Notes: a model not told the origin generated them from the sequence alone. 8,665 nucleotides of DNA from CAYFMS01 sp964462325 (GCA_964462325.1 CAYWYQ010000031.1:1-8665); one strand, 5' to 3'; shown: positions 1 to 6,559, counted from the first letter of the stretch. Made by a program: numbers and translations.

Positions 1-57
1 TCCACCGTCGCTTTACTTCCTAAAGCTATGGCTGGAGTATGCGAGGTCGGACCTTGA
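1..57. repeat. Imperfect palindromic element at window edge
   Basis: Bases 10-15 (GCTTTA) pair with 21-26 (TAAAGC) around the loop CTTCC. The stem continues with CC 5-6 to GG 30-31 and TCCA 1-4 to TGGA 33-36, with a small internal mismatch and one bulged C, giving an imperfect hairpin over 1-36. A second near-palindrome, AGGTC-G-GACCT, follows at 44-54. No T-run follows on either strand, so it is not a simple terminator. On the plus strand frame 1 is open from base 1 to TGA at 55-57, so the stretch could be the C-terminal tail of a gene off the left edge that ends three bases before the convergent peroxiredoxin stop. A dispersed palindromic repeat is the other reading. The window is cut here, so the choice cannot be made. 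Confidence 0.4.
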
Positions 58-60
58 ATA

Positions 61-573
61 CTAGCGTGCTAAATATTCAATCATTGTATCCACATCGCTG
101 ACCTCGAATGGATCCTCTTCATGATTATCTTCCTTTCCTTCTTCAATAAACATTTTTTCGACAATACCGTCTTTCACAACCATGCTATATCTCCAGCTTC
201 TATCACCGAATCCAAGATTATGTTTACGAACAAGCATCCCCATTCCGTCAGTAAACTCAGCATTTCCATCAGGAATCATTTTTACATTTGATACATTCTG
301 ATCCTTTGCCCAAGCATTCATAACAAAAGTGTCATTCACACTCAAGCAATATATTTCATCAATACCCAGCTCTTTCAATTCATTTGCCTTCACTTCATAG
401 CCAGGCAAATGTGTTGATGAACACGTTGGTGTAAATGCTCCCGGCAAGGCAAAAACAGCCACACGTTTTTCATTAAAAATCTCATCTGTTGTCAATTCCT
501 TCCATTCATATTCATTTGCATCATTCAAGGCTCTTACTTGAAATGTCGCATGTGGTACATGTTGTTTTTCCAT
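61..573 (-). CDS. Peroxiredoxin, Prx5 type (1-Cys)
   Basis: A 170-residue thiol peroxidase expected to reduce hydrogen peroxide and organic hydroperoxides in the cytosol. The active-site motif PGAFTPTCS at residues 44-52 places the peroxidatic cysteine at C51 and the supporting Thr at T48; HLPGY follows at 55-59. The family block CLSVNDTFVMNAW (76-88) and the conserved Arg in SWRYSMVV (R128) are present, as is the typical C-terminal DPFEVSDVD segment (154-162). Length matches a complete stand-alone Prx5 domain; there is no fused glutaredoxin. The only other Cys, C76, sits in the usual core strand, so no obvious resolving Cys is seen and a low-molecular-weight thiol or glutaredoxin-like reductant is inferred. 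It starts 13 bases after the stop of the dehydratase-like gene, with no SD in between, so it is probably co-transcribed with it. Confidence 0.93.
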   Translation of the reverse strand: MEKQHVPHATFQVRALNDANEYEWKELTTDEIFNEKRVAVFALPGAFTPTCSSTHLPGYEVKANELKELGIDEIYCLSVNDTFVMNAWAKDQNVSNVKMIPDGNAEFTDGMGMLVRKHNLGFGDRSWRYSMVVKDGIVEKMFIEEGKEDNHEEDPFEVSDVDTMIEYLAR

Positions 574-586
574 AGTCGTTTTATTT

Positions 587-1168
587 TTACGCTGTCAGTT
601 TATCAGATTTTCGCACAACAATAAATGTTGTTAAATTTGGATGATTATCCTGTATTCCTTTTTCAATGAGTTTCAGATCGTAGAAATGTGCTGAACGTGC
701 CGGAGCTATTACTGCACAGGTATCTGGTAATATTCCTTCAGATAAATCATGTGCGGCCTTTGCAGTATCTTCCCACTCTTTTAGTTCAACATGAGGAAAT
801 GATTGCCTGATAAAACGATCACATTGAGCAAGTGCCTGAGAGTGCGACGCGATAGAGCTTATTTGATCTCTATCTATTCCTGGCTTTACCATCAGGCATT
901 GGTAGATCTCCATCCAAAGCTCATCAAAATATTCAAATGTATGATTCCCCATCGCCCTAAATGCAGGCCGCACCAGTCCTCCGCGTGAATTTACAACTGG
1001 GAAAATTCCAATATCTGCATCACAACTATCAATTGCCTTCAAAACACGTTCCATGTCCGTTGCAAATATAATATCTGGTGTTATATTTTCCCTCTGTGCA
1101 TACAATAATCCAGCCTCTTCTGAGAATGAACCCGGGTCTCCTGAAACTGCTATTCGAATTGTCTTCAT
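587..1168 (-). CDS. Prephenate dehydratase-like protein without ACT domain
   Basis: A 193-residue protein with the prephenate dehydratase (PDT) fold; the enzyme family converts prephenate to phenylpyruvate for phenylalanine synthesis. Recognisable blocks are VSGDPGSFSEEA (8-19, the usual GPxGTFSEEA), a divergent NSRGG segment (60-64, where PDTs have ENSxxG), SHSQALAQC (108-116, usual SHPQALAQC), a DTAKAA segment (134-139, usual STAEAA) and the C-terminal NLTTF (178-182). The family motif there is NxTRF: the catalytic Thr aligns with T180, but the following Arg is T181. The protein ends at about residue 193, so the regulatory ACT domain of PheA is absent. With several active-site blocks altered, it may be a divergent dehydratase, a relative acting on another substrate, or a low-activity form. 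It is the first gene of a two-gene unit with the peroxiredoxin. No SD precedes the ATG. Confidence 0.75.
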   Translation of the reverse strand: MKTIRIAVSGDPGSFSEEAGLLYAQRENITPDIIFATDMERVLKAIDSCDADIGIFPVVNSRGGLVRPAFRAMGNHTFEYFDELWMEIYQCLMVKPGIDRDQISSIASHSQALAQCDRFIRQSFPHVELKEWEDTAKAAHDLSEGILPDTCAVIAPARSAHFYDLKLIEKGIQDNHPNLTTFIVVRKSDKLTA

Positions 1169-1184
1169 AATTTGATTTACAAAT

Positions 1185-1213
1185 AATGTAACAAATACTG
1201 AAAGATCTTTCCA
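1185..1213 (-). promoter_or_regulatory. Possible promoter of the dehydratase-like/peroxiredoxin unit
   Basis: Read on the minus strand, TGGAAA (1208-1213) is 17 bases from TACATT (1185-1190), which carries an extended -10 TG one base upstream. The predicted start is near 1178, leaving a leader of about 10 bases with no SD. The -35 matches consensus at only 4 of 6 bases, so this is tentative. The perfect palindrome GAAAGATCTTTC (1200-1211) lies across the spacer and -35 and could be an operator. Confidence 0.35.
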
Positions 1214-1227
1214 TCATGCCAATATAA

Positions 1228-1256
1228 TTGACATTTATATCTATATATGTTATATT
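1228..1256 (+). promoter_or_regulatory. Sigma70 promoter of the DEAD-box helicase gene
   Basis: A perfect -35 TTGACA (1228-1233) is separated by exactly 17 bases from -10 TATATT (1251-1256). Transcription should start near 1262-1264, giving a 5' leader of about 78 bases before the ATG at 1341. This is the closest match to the bacterial housekeeping consensus in the window and is back to back with the promoter of the minus-strand unit. Confidence 0.72.
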
Positions 1257-1261
1257 CACGG

Positions 1262-1340
1262 CTTATTAACCCCCCTAATAAAGGGATGGCCTGATCTTCA
1301 TTTGCTTATGCGTCTGAATGCTCATGCCGCATAAGAATAT
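1262..1340 (+). promoter_or_regulatory. Structured leader with hairpins and mini-ORFs, DEAD-box helicase
   Basis: The predicted untranslated leader holds two inverted repeats. The first is weak: CCCT (1273-1276) with AGGG (1282-1285). The second is CTTATGCG (1305-1312) with CGCATAAG (1328-1335), a perfect 8-bp stem with a 15-base loop that ends five bases before the helicase ATG. An eight-codon reading frame (MRLNAHAA) runs from ATG 1308 to TAA 1332-1334, coinciding with the second hairpin and ending six bases before the helicase start. A two-codon ATG GCC TGA lies at 1286-1294. There is no SD directly upstream of the helicase ATG. Long structured leaders are known for some cold-responsive DEAD-box helicase genes; control through this hairpin is inferred. 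Confidence 0.45.
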
Positions 1341-2777
1341 ATGAAGACATTTAAAGATTTAGGAATTCCGGCAAAACTTGCCGATCATTTATCAACACTC
1401 GGGATTACAAATCCGACACCTGTTCAAACAAAAGCAATCCCAGTAGCTCGAGCTGGAAAAGATATTGTTGGTGTTGCAGAAACAGGAACAGGAAAAACAT
1501 TTGCTTTTTTAATTCCAATGTTTGAGCGAATCAAAAAGCAAGGTGGAACAGGACTTGTTATCCTTCCTACACGTGAGCTTGCTCAACAGGTAGAGGATGA
1601 ATTTATTAAAATCGCAAAACCAATGCATCTTAAATGCGTTCGACTTGTTGGTGGTGAAGACTACCGCAAGCAACTACGTGGTTTAAAGGCAAGACCAGAC
1701 GTTATTATTGCAACTCCGGGACGTCTAATTGATCATCTGCAACAAAAAACATTGAATCTATCAAAGCTAACATCTTTAGTTTTTGATGAAGCTGATCGAA
1801 TGATGGATATGGGATTTTTACCCCAAATTAAGCAGGTAATGCAATTCGTTCCTGCAAAGCGTCAGACCATGCTATTCTCGGCAACCATGAGCGGTACAAT
1901 TAAAAACGTGATTAAACAGTATTTGAAAAATCCTGAACGTATTGAAATAGCACGATCAGGAAAACCAAGTGCAAATGTTGATCAACAATTATACATTGTC
2001 CGAGAAGAAGATAAAATTCGCCTATTGGATCACATTCTCCATGAATACACTGGGCTCGTTATTGTATTTATTCGAACAAAGTACCGTGCCAAGAAAATCA
2101 CGAAGAGTTTGAGTCAAATGGGATACAAAGTTGACGAATTACACTCGAATCGAACACAAAATCAACGAAAACGAGTCATGGAAGGTTTCCGATCTGGAAA
2201 ATTCCGTATTCTTGTTGCAACAGATATTGCCGCTCGAGGAATTGACGTTCCAAATATTGAAGCTGTTGTTAACTACGATATTCCGGATCAAACTGAGGAT
2301 TATGTTCACAGAATTGGACGAACAGGTCGAGCAGGAAATACGGGAATCGCATTTACTTTTGCTATGCGTAGTCAAAGTCGAGCCATTCGAGACATCGAGA
2401 AATTCATGGGTCAGCGTTTAAATCTTCGTCAATTACCATCATTGCCAGCTCGGCGTGTAGATAAAGAGTCACTTCGTCAGTTCAAGGCGGATAAGCGAAG
2501 ACGTCATGAACCAAAAAACAAAAAGAAATATGGTGATCGATCAAGACGTGAGGACAGTCGATCTGAATCAGGTAGCAGAAATAAGAAACGTAAACCATTT
2601 TCAAAGAATGGTGATGCGGGACAAGGAAAGTCAGATTGGAATCGTCCATTCAAATCTCGTAGAAATAGATCGGCAAATACATCTGGACGTCCATCATTTC
2701 GTGGAAAGAATAATCAATCTGGAGGTGGAAAAAACCGGCGTACAAGAAGTGTAACAACAAGACGGAGTTCGCGATAA
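1341..2777 (+). CDS. DEAD-box ATP-dependent RNA helicase
   Basis: A 478-residue RNA helicase expected to unwind short RNA duplexes using ATP, in ribosome assembly, RNA decay or cold adaptation. All core motifs are intact: Q motif with F4 and Q29, Walker A AETGTGKT (46-53), PTRELA (76-81), TPGR (125-128), DEAD (149-152), SAT (180-182), VFIRTK (242-247), ATDIAARGID (293-302) and HRIGRTGR (323-330). The two RecA-like domains end near residue 365. A tail of about 100 residues follows, very rich in Lys, Arg, Ser, Gly and Asn, probably disordered and RNA-binding, as in the RhlE/CsdA-type bacterial group; no folded RNA-binding domain is visible in it. The ATG at 1341 is chosen because the Q-motif Phe is at residue 4, leaving no room for a later start, although no SD is present. 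The subfamily name cannot be fixed from sequence alone. Confidence 0.95.
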   Translation: MKTFKDLGIPAKLADHLSTLGITNPTPVQTKAIPVARAGKDIVGVAETGTGKTFAFLIPMFERIKKQGGTGLVILPTRELAQQVEDEFIKIAKPMHLKCVRLVGGEDYRKQLRGLKARPDVIIATPGRLIDHLQQKTLNLSKLTSLVFDEADRMMDMGFLPQIKQVMQFVPAKRQTMLFSATMSGTIKNVIKQYLKNPERIEIARSGKPSANVDQQLYIVREEDKIRLLDHILHEYTGLVIVFIRTKYRAKKITKSLSQMGYKVDELHSNRTQNQRKRVMEGFRSGKFRILVATDIAARGIDVPNIEAVVNYDIPDQTEDYVHRIGRTGRAGNTGIAFTFAMRSQSRAIRDIEKFMGQRLNLRQLPSLPARRVDKESLRQFKADKRRRHEPKNKKKYGDRSRREDSRSESGSRNKKRKPFSKNGDAGQGKSDWNRPFKSRRNRSANTSGRPSFRGKNNQSGGGKNRRTRSVTTRRSSR

Positions 2778-2788
2778 TATTTGGTCAT

Positions 2789-2817
2789 AAAAAAGTAGAG
2801 CGGAAGCTCTACTTTTT
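2789..2817. terminator. Bidirectional rho-independent terminator
   Basis: GTAGAGC (2795-2801) and GCTCTAC (2806-2812) form a perfect 7-bp stem around the tetraloop GGAA, flanked by six A on the left and five T on the right. It therefore works for the helicase on plus and for the DUF2914 gene on minus. The TAG stop of the DUF2914 gene (2809-2811) lies inside the stem. Confidence 0.88.
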
Positions 2818-3900
2818 GTATTCTACTAATTTGACCGATGTGTCATCATAAGAAATCTGTAAATAGATTCTGCCAAGTACCTGCCCACGTGGTGTCTCTA
2901 CATCTACGCGCCAACGCCCCTCCTGCGTACTCGTCTTGAATGTATATCCCCTGTATCCACCGTCTCGACCTCCAATAATTGGATAACGTATCCTGTCACG
3001 TTTTACCCATTCATCCTCTGCTACATCGTAGAACTGCCATTCATGAACGATTGTTGTATTTAATTCTGCAGGCGCAAATACCGTTGACCAAACATACACA
3101 GGGTCACCTGGTTGAATATGTATCACCTCACCTGGAATTAATCGATCAATAAATGTTTGTTTTTCGCCTTCTATATGATAGGTGCTACCAATCCTCTCAA
3201 CAAAATGATACACCCCTGCTTCGCGTAATGATAATGGTATTGGCGGGATTAGATTGAAAAAATAGAGCGCATTAAAAAGACCGTAAATAATGAGTACCGA
3301 TAATGAAATGGCCCTTCGATTGTTTTTAATTGAATGTATAAAAGCGGAAAGTACAGTCAGGTAGATAAAAATGACTGCAAGACTTATTCCTCCAGCAATC
3401 AAAAATACCCATGCATCAATCGTATTAAACACATATGGAAGGATGAGGGATGTGATCGATAACAAAATAAAATAATAAACGGACAATTGTACGGTAGGTT
3501 TTAGATAATATTTTCGAAATACATCATTCGATGCCATGAGGATTGCGATAATCAAAATAAGAGGCCAACTTGTTGAAATTGAACCACTGAACCAGTAAAA
3601 GATAAATGAGGCGCTCAGAAGTGCTCCAAATATAAACTGTACAATCAAAGGAGAAATCAGCCGTACATATCGTAAAATTCCATAGCGCGTAGCGCGATCC
3701 CTCGCATCATATATATGCATGAAAAAAATCATTATTCCAGCGAGAATAATATAGACAGTCAATAGTGTAAATGCAGTTTCAATTTTAATTGAACGGAAGG
3801 TAATGAAATCTACAAGTAGTCCAGCAATAAGCATGCCAGGCAATAAATAACGTTCGTATTTTTTGAACTGTTTTTTTAGTTTTTGATAAGTCCTCCTCAT
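2809..3900 (-). CDS. Seven-TM membrane protein with C-terminal DUF2914 domain
   Basis: A 363-residue protein with a Lys/Arg-rich N-terminus (1-17), then about seven hydrophobic segments (near 18-36, 42-62, 82-103, 112-124, 138-158, 163-187 and 197-217), and a soluble C-terminal domain. The last part (about 265-350) carries the pattern I associate with DUF2914: VYVWSTVFAP (268-277), HEWQFYD (286-292) and GRWRVDVETPRGQVLGRI (328-345). DUF2914 has no established biochemical function; it is often found at the C-terminus of membrane proteins. With the basic N-terminus inside and seven TM segments, the DUF2914 domain would lie outside the cytoplasm, the same side as the NirK catalytic domain. The ATG is six bases after the nirK stop. 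Only a distant GAGGT (13 bases upstream, inside nirK) could act as SD, so translation probably depends on nirK. No heme, copper or Fe-S ligand motif is seen. Confidence 0.8.
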   Translation of the reverse strand: MRRTYQKLKKQFKKYERYLLPGMLIAGLLVDFITFRSIKIETAFTLLTVYIILAGIMIFFMHIYDARDRATRYGILRYVRLISPLIVQFIFGALLSASFIFYWFSGSISTSWPLILIIAILMASNDVFRKYYLKPTVQLSVYYFILLSITSLILPYVFNTIDAWVFLIAGGISLAVIFIYLTVLSAFIHSIKNNRRAISLSVLIIYGLFNALYFFNLIPPIPLSLREAGVYHFVERIGSTYHIEGEKQTFIDRLIPGEVIHIQPGDPVYVWSTVFAPAELNTTIVHEWQFYDVAEDEWVKRDRIRYPIIGGRDGGYRGYTFKTSTQEGRWRVDVETPRGQVLGRIYLQISYDDTSVKLVEYKK

Positions 3901-3906
3901 TTATCG

Positions 3907-5115
3907 CTATTTTACCTCATGGTATATATCTGTATCTTCAGGGCCAGTAACATCTAATATCGCCCATGCGCCTTTATTCATTCGTGCGAGTGCATGGTCT
4001 ACGAGTATATAGCTCCCTGGTACATCAACTGTAAATTCTACAATTGTTGCACCACCTGGGAGTACGGCAGTTGTTTGTACATCCTTAAGTGTAGTAGCAT
4101 CATCGATTGCGCCCTCCGGATAAACTAGATCAAAGATTTCACCAATAACATGAAAAGACGATACAAGGTTAACACCCCCATTACCTACATACATTCGAAT
4201 TCGATCACCGACCTCAGCTTGCATACGCGGAGTATCCTCAACCCTGCCATTAAATGTCACATAATTTGGTATTCCGTCTAGTAATGCTTGGGAATCGAAT
4301 AGCACAAGACCTTTCTTACCAAGCTTTCCTTGCGTATATAATTCACCTTGAACTATATAGAATTCCTTATCCACTTCAGGTAAACCTCCCGTAGGTTCAA
4401 CAAGGATCATTCCATATTGCCCATGTGAATTATGAGTACTCACATTCGAGGTAGCACAGTGATATATGTATAAGCCAGGATGTTTTGCAAGCCAACTCAC
4501 TGACCTTGACTCTCCTGGCTCCACTAATGTTACCGAGGCACCGCCCCCGGGTCCAGTAACTGCATGTAGATCGATATTATGCGGGTGTAAACTAGATTCA
4601 TCATTTTCCAAAGTCAGAATAACAGTATCCCCTTCTTTAACACGCATCATCGGCCCGGGAACACTTCCATCATATGTCCAATAATTGAAGTAGATACTGT
4701 CTGCAATTTCAGAAATTACTTCTTTTGCCTTAACCTGAATCTGTACTGTTTGTGGTGCGCGACTTCCAATAGGGTCAGGTACATCGTTTGGATCTCTACC
4801 AATATCTTCCACGGGTTCAAATCTATCCCTATGGAATATAAATTGCATTGCGTCAATAAGAGGTATCGATGCTGGTTTTTGATCAATAGCCATAGACTTC
4901 ATCATTGGAGGTAGTGCAAAGTATACAGGATAAATACCGCTCGAAAGTACAGCAAAGATTCCTGCGATAAATAATGTGATGACCCCAATACTTATATAGA
5001 CATGTCGACGTATCGTCTTTTTATTCAGCAGTCTACGCAATCCTATCATTAGGATTATAAGCGATACGCATAATATGATAATACTCAAAGCTCCAAATAT
5101 TAGAAAAGTGTACAT
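3907..5115 (-). CDS. nirK: Membrane-anchored copper-containing nitrite reductase (NirK type)
   Basis: A two-cupredoxin-domain multicopper enzyme that in its family reduces nitrite to nitric oxide outside the cytoplasmic membrane. A TTG start at 5145 would give 412 residues; I prefer ATG 5115 (402 residues), which has AGGAA seven bases upstream. Residues below are numbered from the TTG. Type-2 copper ligands H194, H229 and H384 and the catalytic pair D192 and H332 (in SSFHVIGEIFD) are all present. Type-1 ligands H189, C230 and H238 are present, but the axial Met of the usual GM(Y/N)G motif is Gln, Q243 (HGQYG, codon 4417-4419). Two TM helices (about 13-36 and 49-70) are joined by the basic loop RRLLNKKTIRR, which predicts an N-out, C-out anchor instead of a cleaved signal. 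No cytochrome or cupredoxin donor is encoded nearby. It is the first gene of a pair with DUF2914. NirK genes have been reported in CPR genomes. Confidence 0.87.
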   Translation of the reverse strand: MYTFLIFGALSIIILCVSLIILMIGLRRLLNKKTIRRHVYISIGVITLFIAGIFAVLSSGIYPVYFALPPMMKSMAIDQKPASIPLIDAMQFIFHRDRFEPVEDIGRDPNDVPDPIGSRAPQTVQIQVKAKEVISEIADSIYFNYWTYDGSVPGPMMRVKEGDTVILTLENDESSLHPHNIDLHAVTGPGGGASVTLVEPGESRSVSWLAKHPGLYIYHCATSNVSTHNSHGQYGMILVEPTGGLPEVDKEFYIVQGELYTQGKLGKKGLVLFDSQALLDGIPNYVTFNGRVEDTPRMQAEVGDRIRMYVGNGGVNLVSSFHVIGEIFDLVYPEGAIDDATTLKDVQTTAVLPGGATIVEFTVDVPGSYILVDHALARMNKGAWAILDVTGPEDTDIYHEVK

Positions 5116-5122
5116 ATATCTA

Positions 5123-5127
5123 TTCCT
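5123..5127 (-). promoter_or_regulatory. SD site that fixes the nirK start
   Basis: AGGAA on the minus strand lies seven bases before ATG 5115-5113. The alternative TTG at 5145 has no SD and would sit about two bases from the predicted transcript start, so the shorter protein is preferred. Confidence 0.6.
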
Positions 5128-5153
5128 GCAAATATAGTGAATCAATTATTTAC

Positions 5154-5162
5154 ATTTTATCA
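5154..5162 (-). promoter_or_regulatory. Possible extended -10 promoter of nirK-DUF2914
   Basis: TGATAAAAT on the minus strand is a TGn extended -10 with hexamer TAAAAT (5154-5159). The start would be near 5147, giving a leader of about 32 bases that contains the SD. No good -35 is seen at 17 bases, which extended -10 promoters can tolerate. No dyad resembling a nitrogen-oxide regulator site was recognised here. Confidence 0.42.
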
Positions 5163-5265
5163 CACTAACTTCAGTTTCACATGCATGGATTAGTCAAATA
5201 CATTCCACTCGCACAAAGAATAATTAAGCAAGGGTAATTAGAATAGTCAGCAGGTAAGCTAATAT

Positions 5266-5290
5266 AAAAACACTGACCAAGTGATCAGTG
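5266..5290 (-). terminator. Rho-independent terminator of the sulfotransferase gene
   Basis: On the minus strand CACTGA pairs with TCAGTG (outer six pairs of 5271-5290), with one mismatch and two more inner pairs, followed by TTTTT (5266-5270). It lies about 30 bases beyond the sulfotransferase stop and separates that gene from nirK, so the two are separate transcription units. Confidence 0.72.
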
Positions 5291-5320
5291 CATGGGTAGT
5301 ATTTATCCGGAAAGTGGAAA

Positions 5321-6547
5321 CTATTTCTCTCGTTTTACATGAAATTTATTCATATAACTTTCAAATCGATTCCAGATTAATTCAGATTTAATACCAAACA
5401 TAGTGGCATCATATCTGTGTTTTCCGCGATTATCTGAGCGTTTATTGCGCATTACTGTGAATTCATCGACTATCCTTGTCATTGCCCCATACTCTATTGA
5501 AAGGCCGAGTCTCGCACATAGCAATTGAACTGTAATTAGTTGATTCTCTACAAAATCACTGAATGCAATATTGTAGATTTTTCTGTTGACAATACACGAT
5601 CCCCTGTTCACGGCTATATTGAACCTATCGGAAATATATGGGCCAATCTCCTGCGGTCTTGCATCTCCGAACATAACACGTCTCAACAGGGATGTTAATG
5701 AACTATATGAAGGAATAACTTTTGCTGGATCTCTATGCGTCCAGATCACACTCGCATCTGGGAAAACCGTGAAAATCTCCTTCAAAAAGCATAGATGGTC
5801 TGGACACTTTACTAGCAATCTCTTTCCATGATTCTGATGCAATAGGATCTGATACATGAGCTTCAAATCCTCGTATGCCCAAGAGAGATCTTGTTCCATC
5901 AACCAATCACCGAATTCCGGAATCGCAAATTGCCAATCCTGATTCATTACAGCGAAGCTCTGAGCCATCAAATGCCAATCCTCTTCTGGCGTATACCAAC
6001 GAATTTCGTGAATAGATGACTGCTCGGGAGCAAACCAATATGCGAATCTAAGAAATAAAAATGCACGATATTTCCGCCAGAATCTCTCTAGGCTACGAGG
6101 GGCCCAAAGTGGAAACGGATTCACCAATTCCCAGAATGGAGGAGCATATATTTCTGGATGGGCTGCCAAAAGTGTCTGTAATGCGGTCGTTCCAGTTCTC
6201 GGAAAGCCTACAATGAATATAGGTGCTTCCACATTAGTATTGCGCACTTCGGGATTCTTCTCCAAATACCTATCTCTTCCTATGCGATTCTTCAAGGCCT
6301 TAATGGCAATTGAGCGAATCAAGACTCTTCCAATTGGAGTAATAGGGCCTTTGGCAATCTCTTTGAGCATCTTGTCCATTGCGATGATAAATGGCTCACT
6401 ACGCGAATGAAATCCAACAGAGTCTCGAATATTGGATGGATCAATATTCGTAAAACGAAAATTACGCCTCATGAAAAAACCAATAATCCAATTGATGAAA
6501 AGTTCAAATCGTCCATATTTCATGGACTTTACCGTTGCATTTGACAT
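5321..6547 (-). CDS. PAPS-dependent sulfotransferase (Sulfotransfer_3-like)
   Basis: A 408-residue protein of the sulfotransferase superfamily, which transfers sulfate from PAPS to hydroxyl or amino groups of small molecules, lipids or glycans. The 5'-phosphosulfate loop FIVGFPRTGTT is at 111-121, followed by the usual LLAAHPEI. WYTPEEDWHLM (184-194) matches the PEED segment of this bacterial group. The 3'-phosphate motif is WTHRDPAKVIPSYSSL (269-284) with R272 and S280. Near the C-terminus KHRYDATMFGI (376-386) corresponds to the conserved H-x-Y...FG element. Length is normal and no signal peptide is seen; residues 13-26 are hydrophobic or amphipathic and may touch the membrane. The start is supported by AGGAG seven bases upstream. 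The substrate cannot be predicted. No PAPS-forming genes (cysD, cysN, cysC) are in the window, so PAPS must come from elsewhere. It is a single-gene unit, possibly acquired by transfer. Confidence 0.88.
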   Translation of the reverse strand: MSNATVKSMKYGRFELFINWIIGFFMRRNFRFTNIDPSNIRDSVGFHSRSEPFIIAMDKMLKEIAKGPITPIGRVLIRSIAIKALKNRIGRDRYLEKNPEVRNTNVEAPIFIVGFPRTGTTALQTLLAAHPEIYAPPFWELVNPFPLWAPRSLERFWRKYRAFLFLRFAYWFAPEQSSIHEIRWYTPEEDWHLMAQSFAVMNQDWQFAIPEFGDWLMEQDLSWAYEDLKLMYQILLHQNHGKRLLVKCPDHLCFLKEIFTVFPDASVIWTHRDPAKVIPSYSSLTSLLRRVMFGDARPQEIGPYISDRFNIAVNRGSCIVNRKIYNIAFSDFVENQLITVQLLCARLGLSIEYGAMTRIVDEFTVMRNKRSDNRGKHRYDATMFGIKSELIWNRFESYMNKFHVKREK

Positions 6548-6554
6548 AAATGAA

Positions 6555-6559
6555 CTCCT
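6555..6559 (-). promoter_or_regulatory. SD site of the sulfotransferase gene
   Basis: AGGAG on the minus strand, seven bases before the ATG: the strongest SD in the window. The helicase and ABC-F genes have none. Confidence 0.75.

Noticed and set aside
803..988. Plus-strand frame of 61 codons
   Set aside because: Lies antisense inside the dehydratase-like gene; no family pattern, SD or promoter.
1029..1259. Minus-strand frame of 76 codons over the dehydratase-like start
   Set aside because: Out of frame with the recognisable PDT motifs, and its upstream part is AT-rich promoter DNA.
2131..2754. Several frames inside the helicase gene on both strands
   Set aside because: Shadows of the helicase; the helicase motifs occupy the main frame and the Lys/Arg-rich 3' part creates open alternative frames.
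4144..4155. Apparent loss of the catalytic His of NirK (Ile in EIFD where a second His occurs in some enzymes)
   Set aside because: Counting back from the type-2 ligand His shows that the catalytic residue is the His in SSFHVIG, which is present (H332).
4466..4684. Plus-strand frame of 72 codons inside nirK
   Set aside because: Antisense to the copper-binding domain, with no independent coding evidence.
5113..5145. TTG start at 5145 for nirK
   Set aside because: No SD, and almost at the predicted transcript start; ATG 5115 has an SD at good spacing.
5586..6410. Two plus-strand frames inside the sulfotransferase gene
   Set aside because: Antisense shadows; the minus-strand product has all family motifs.
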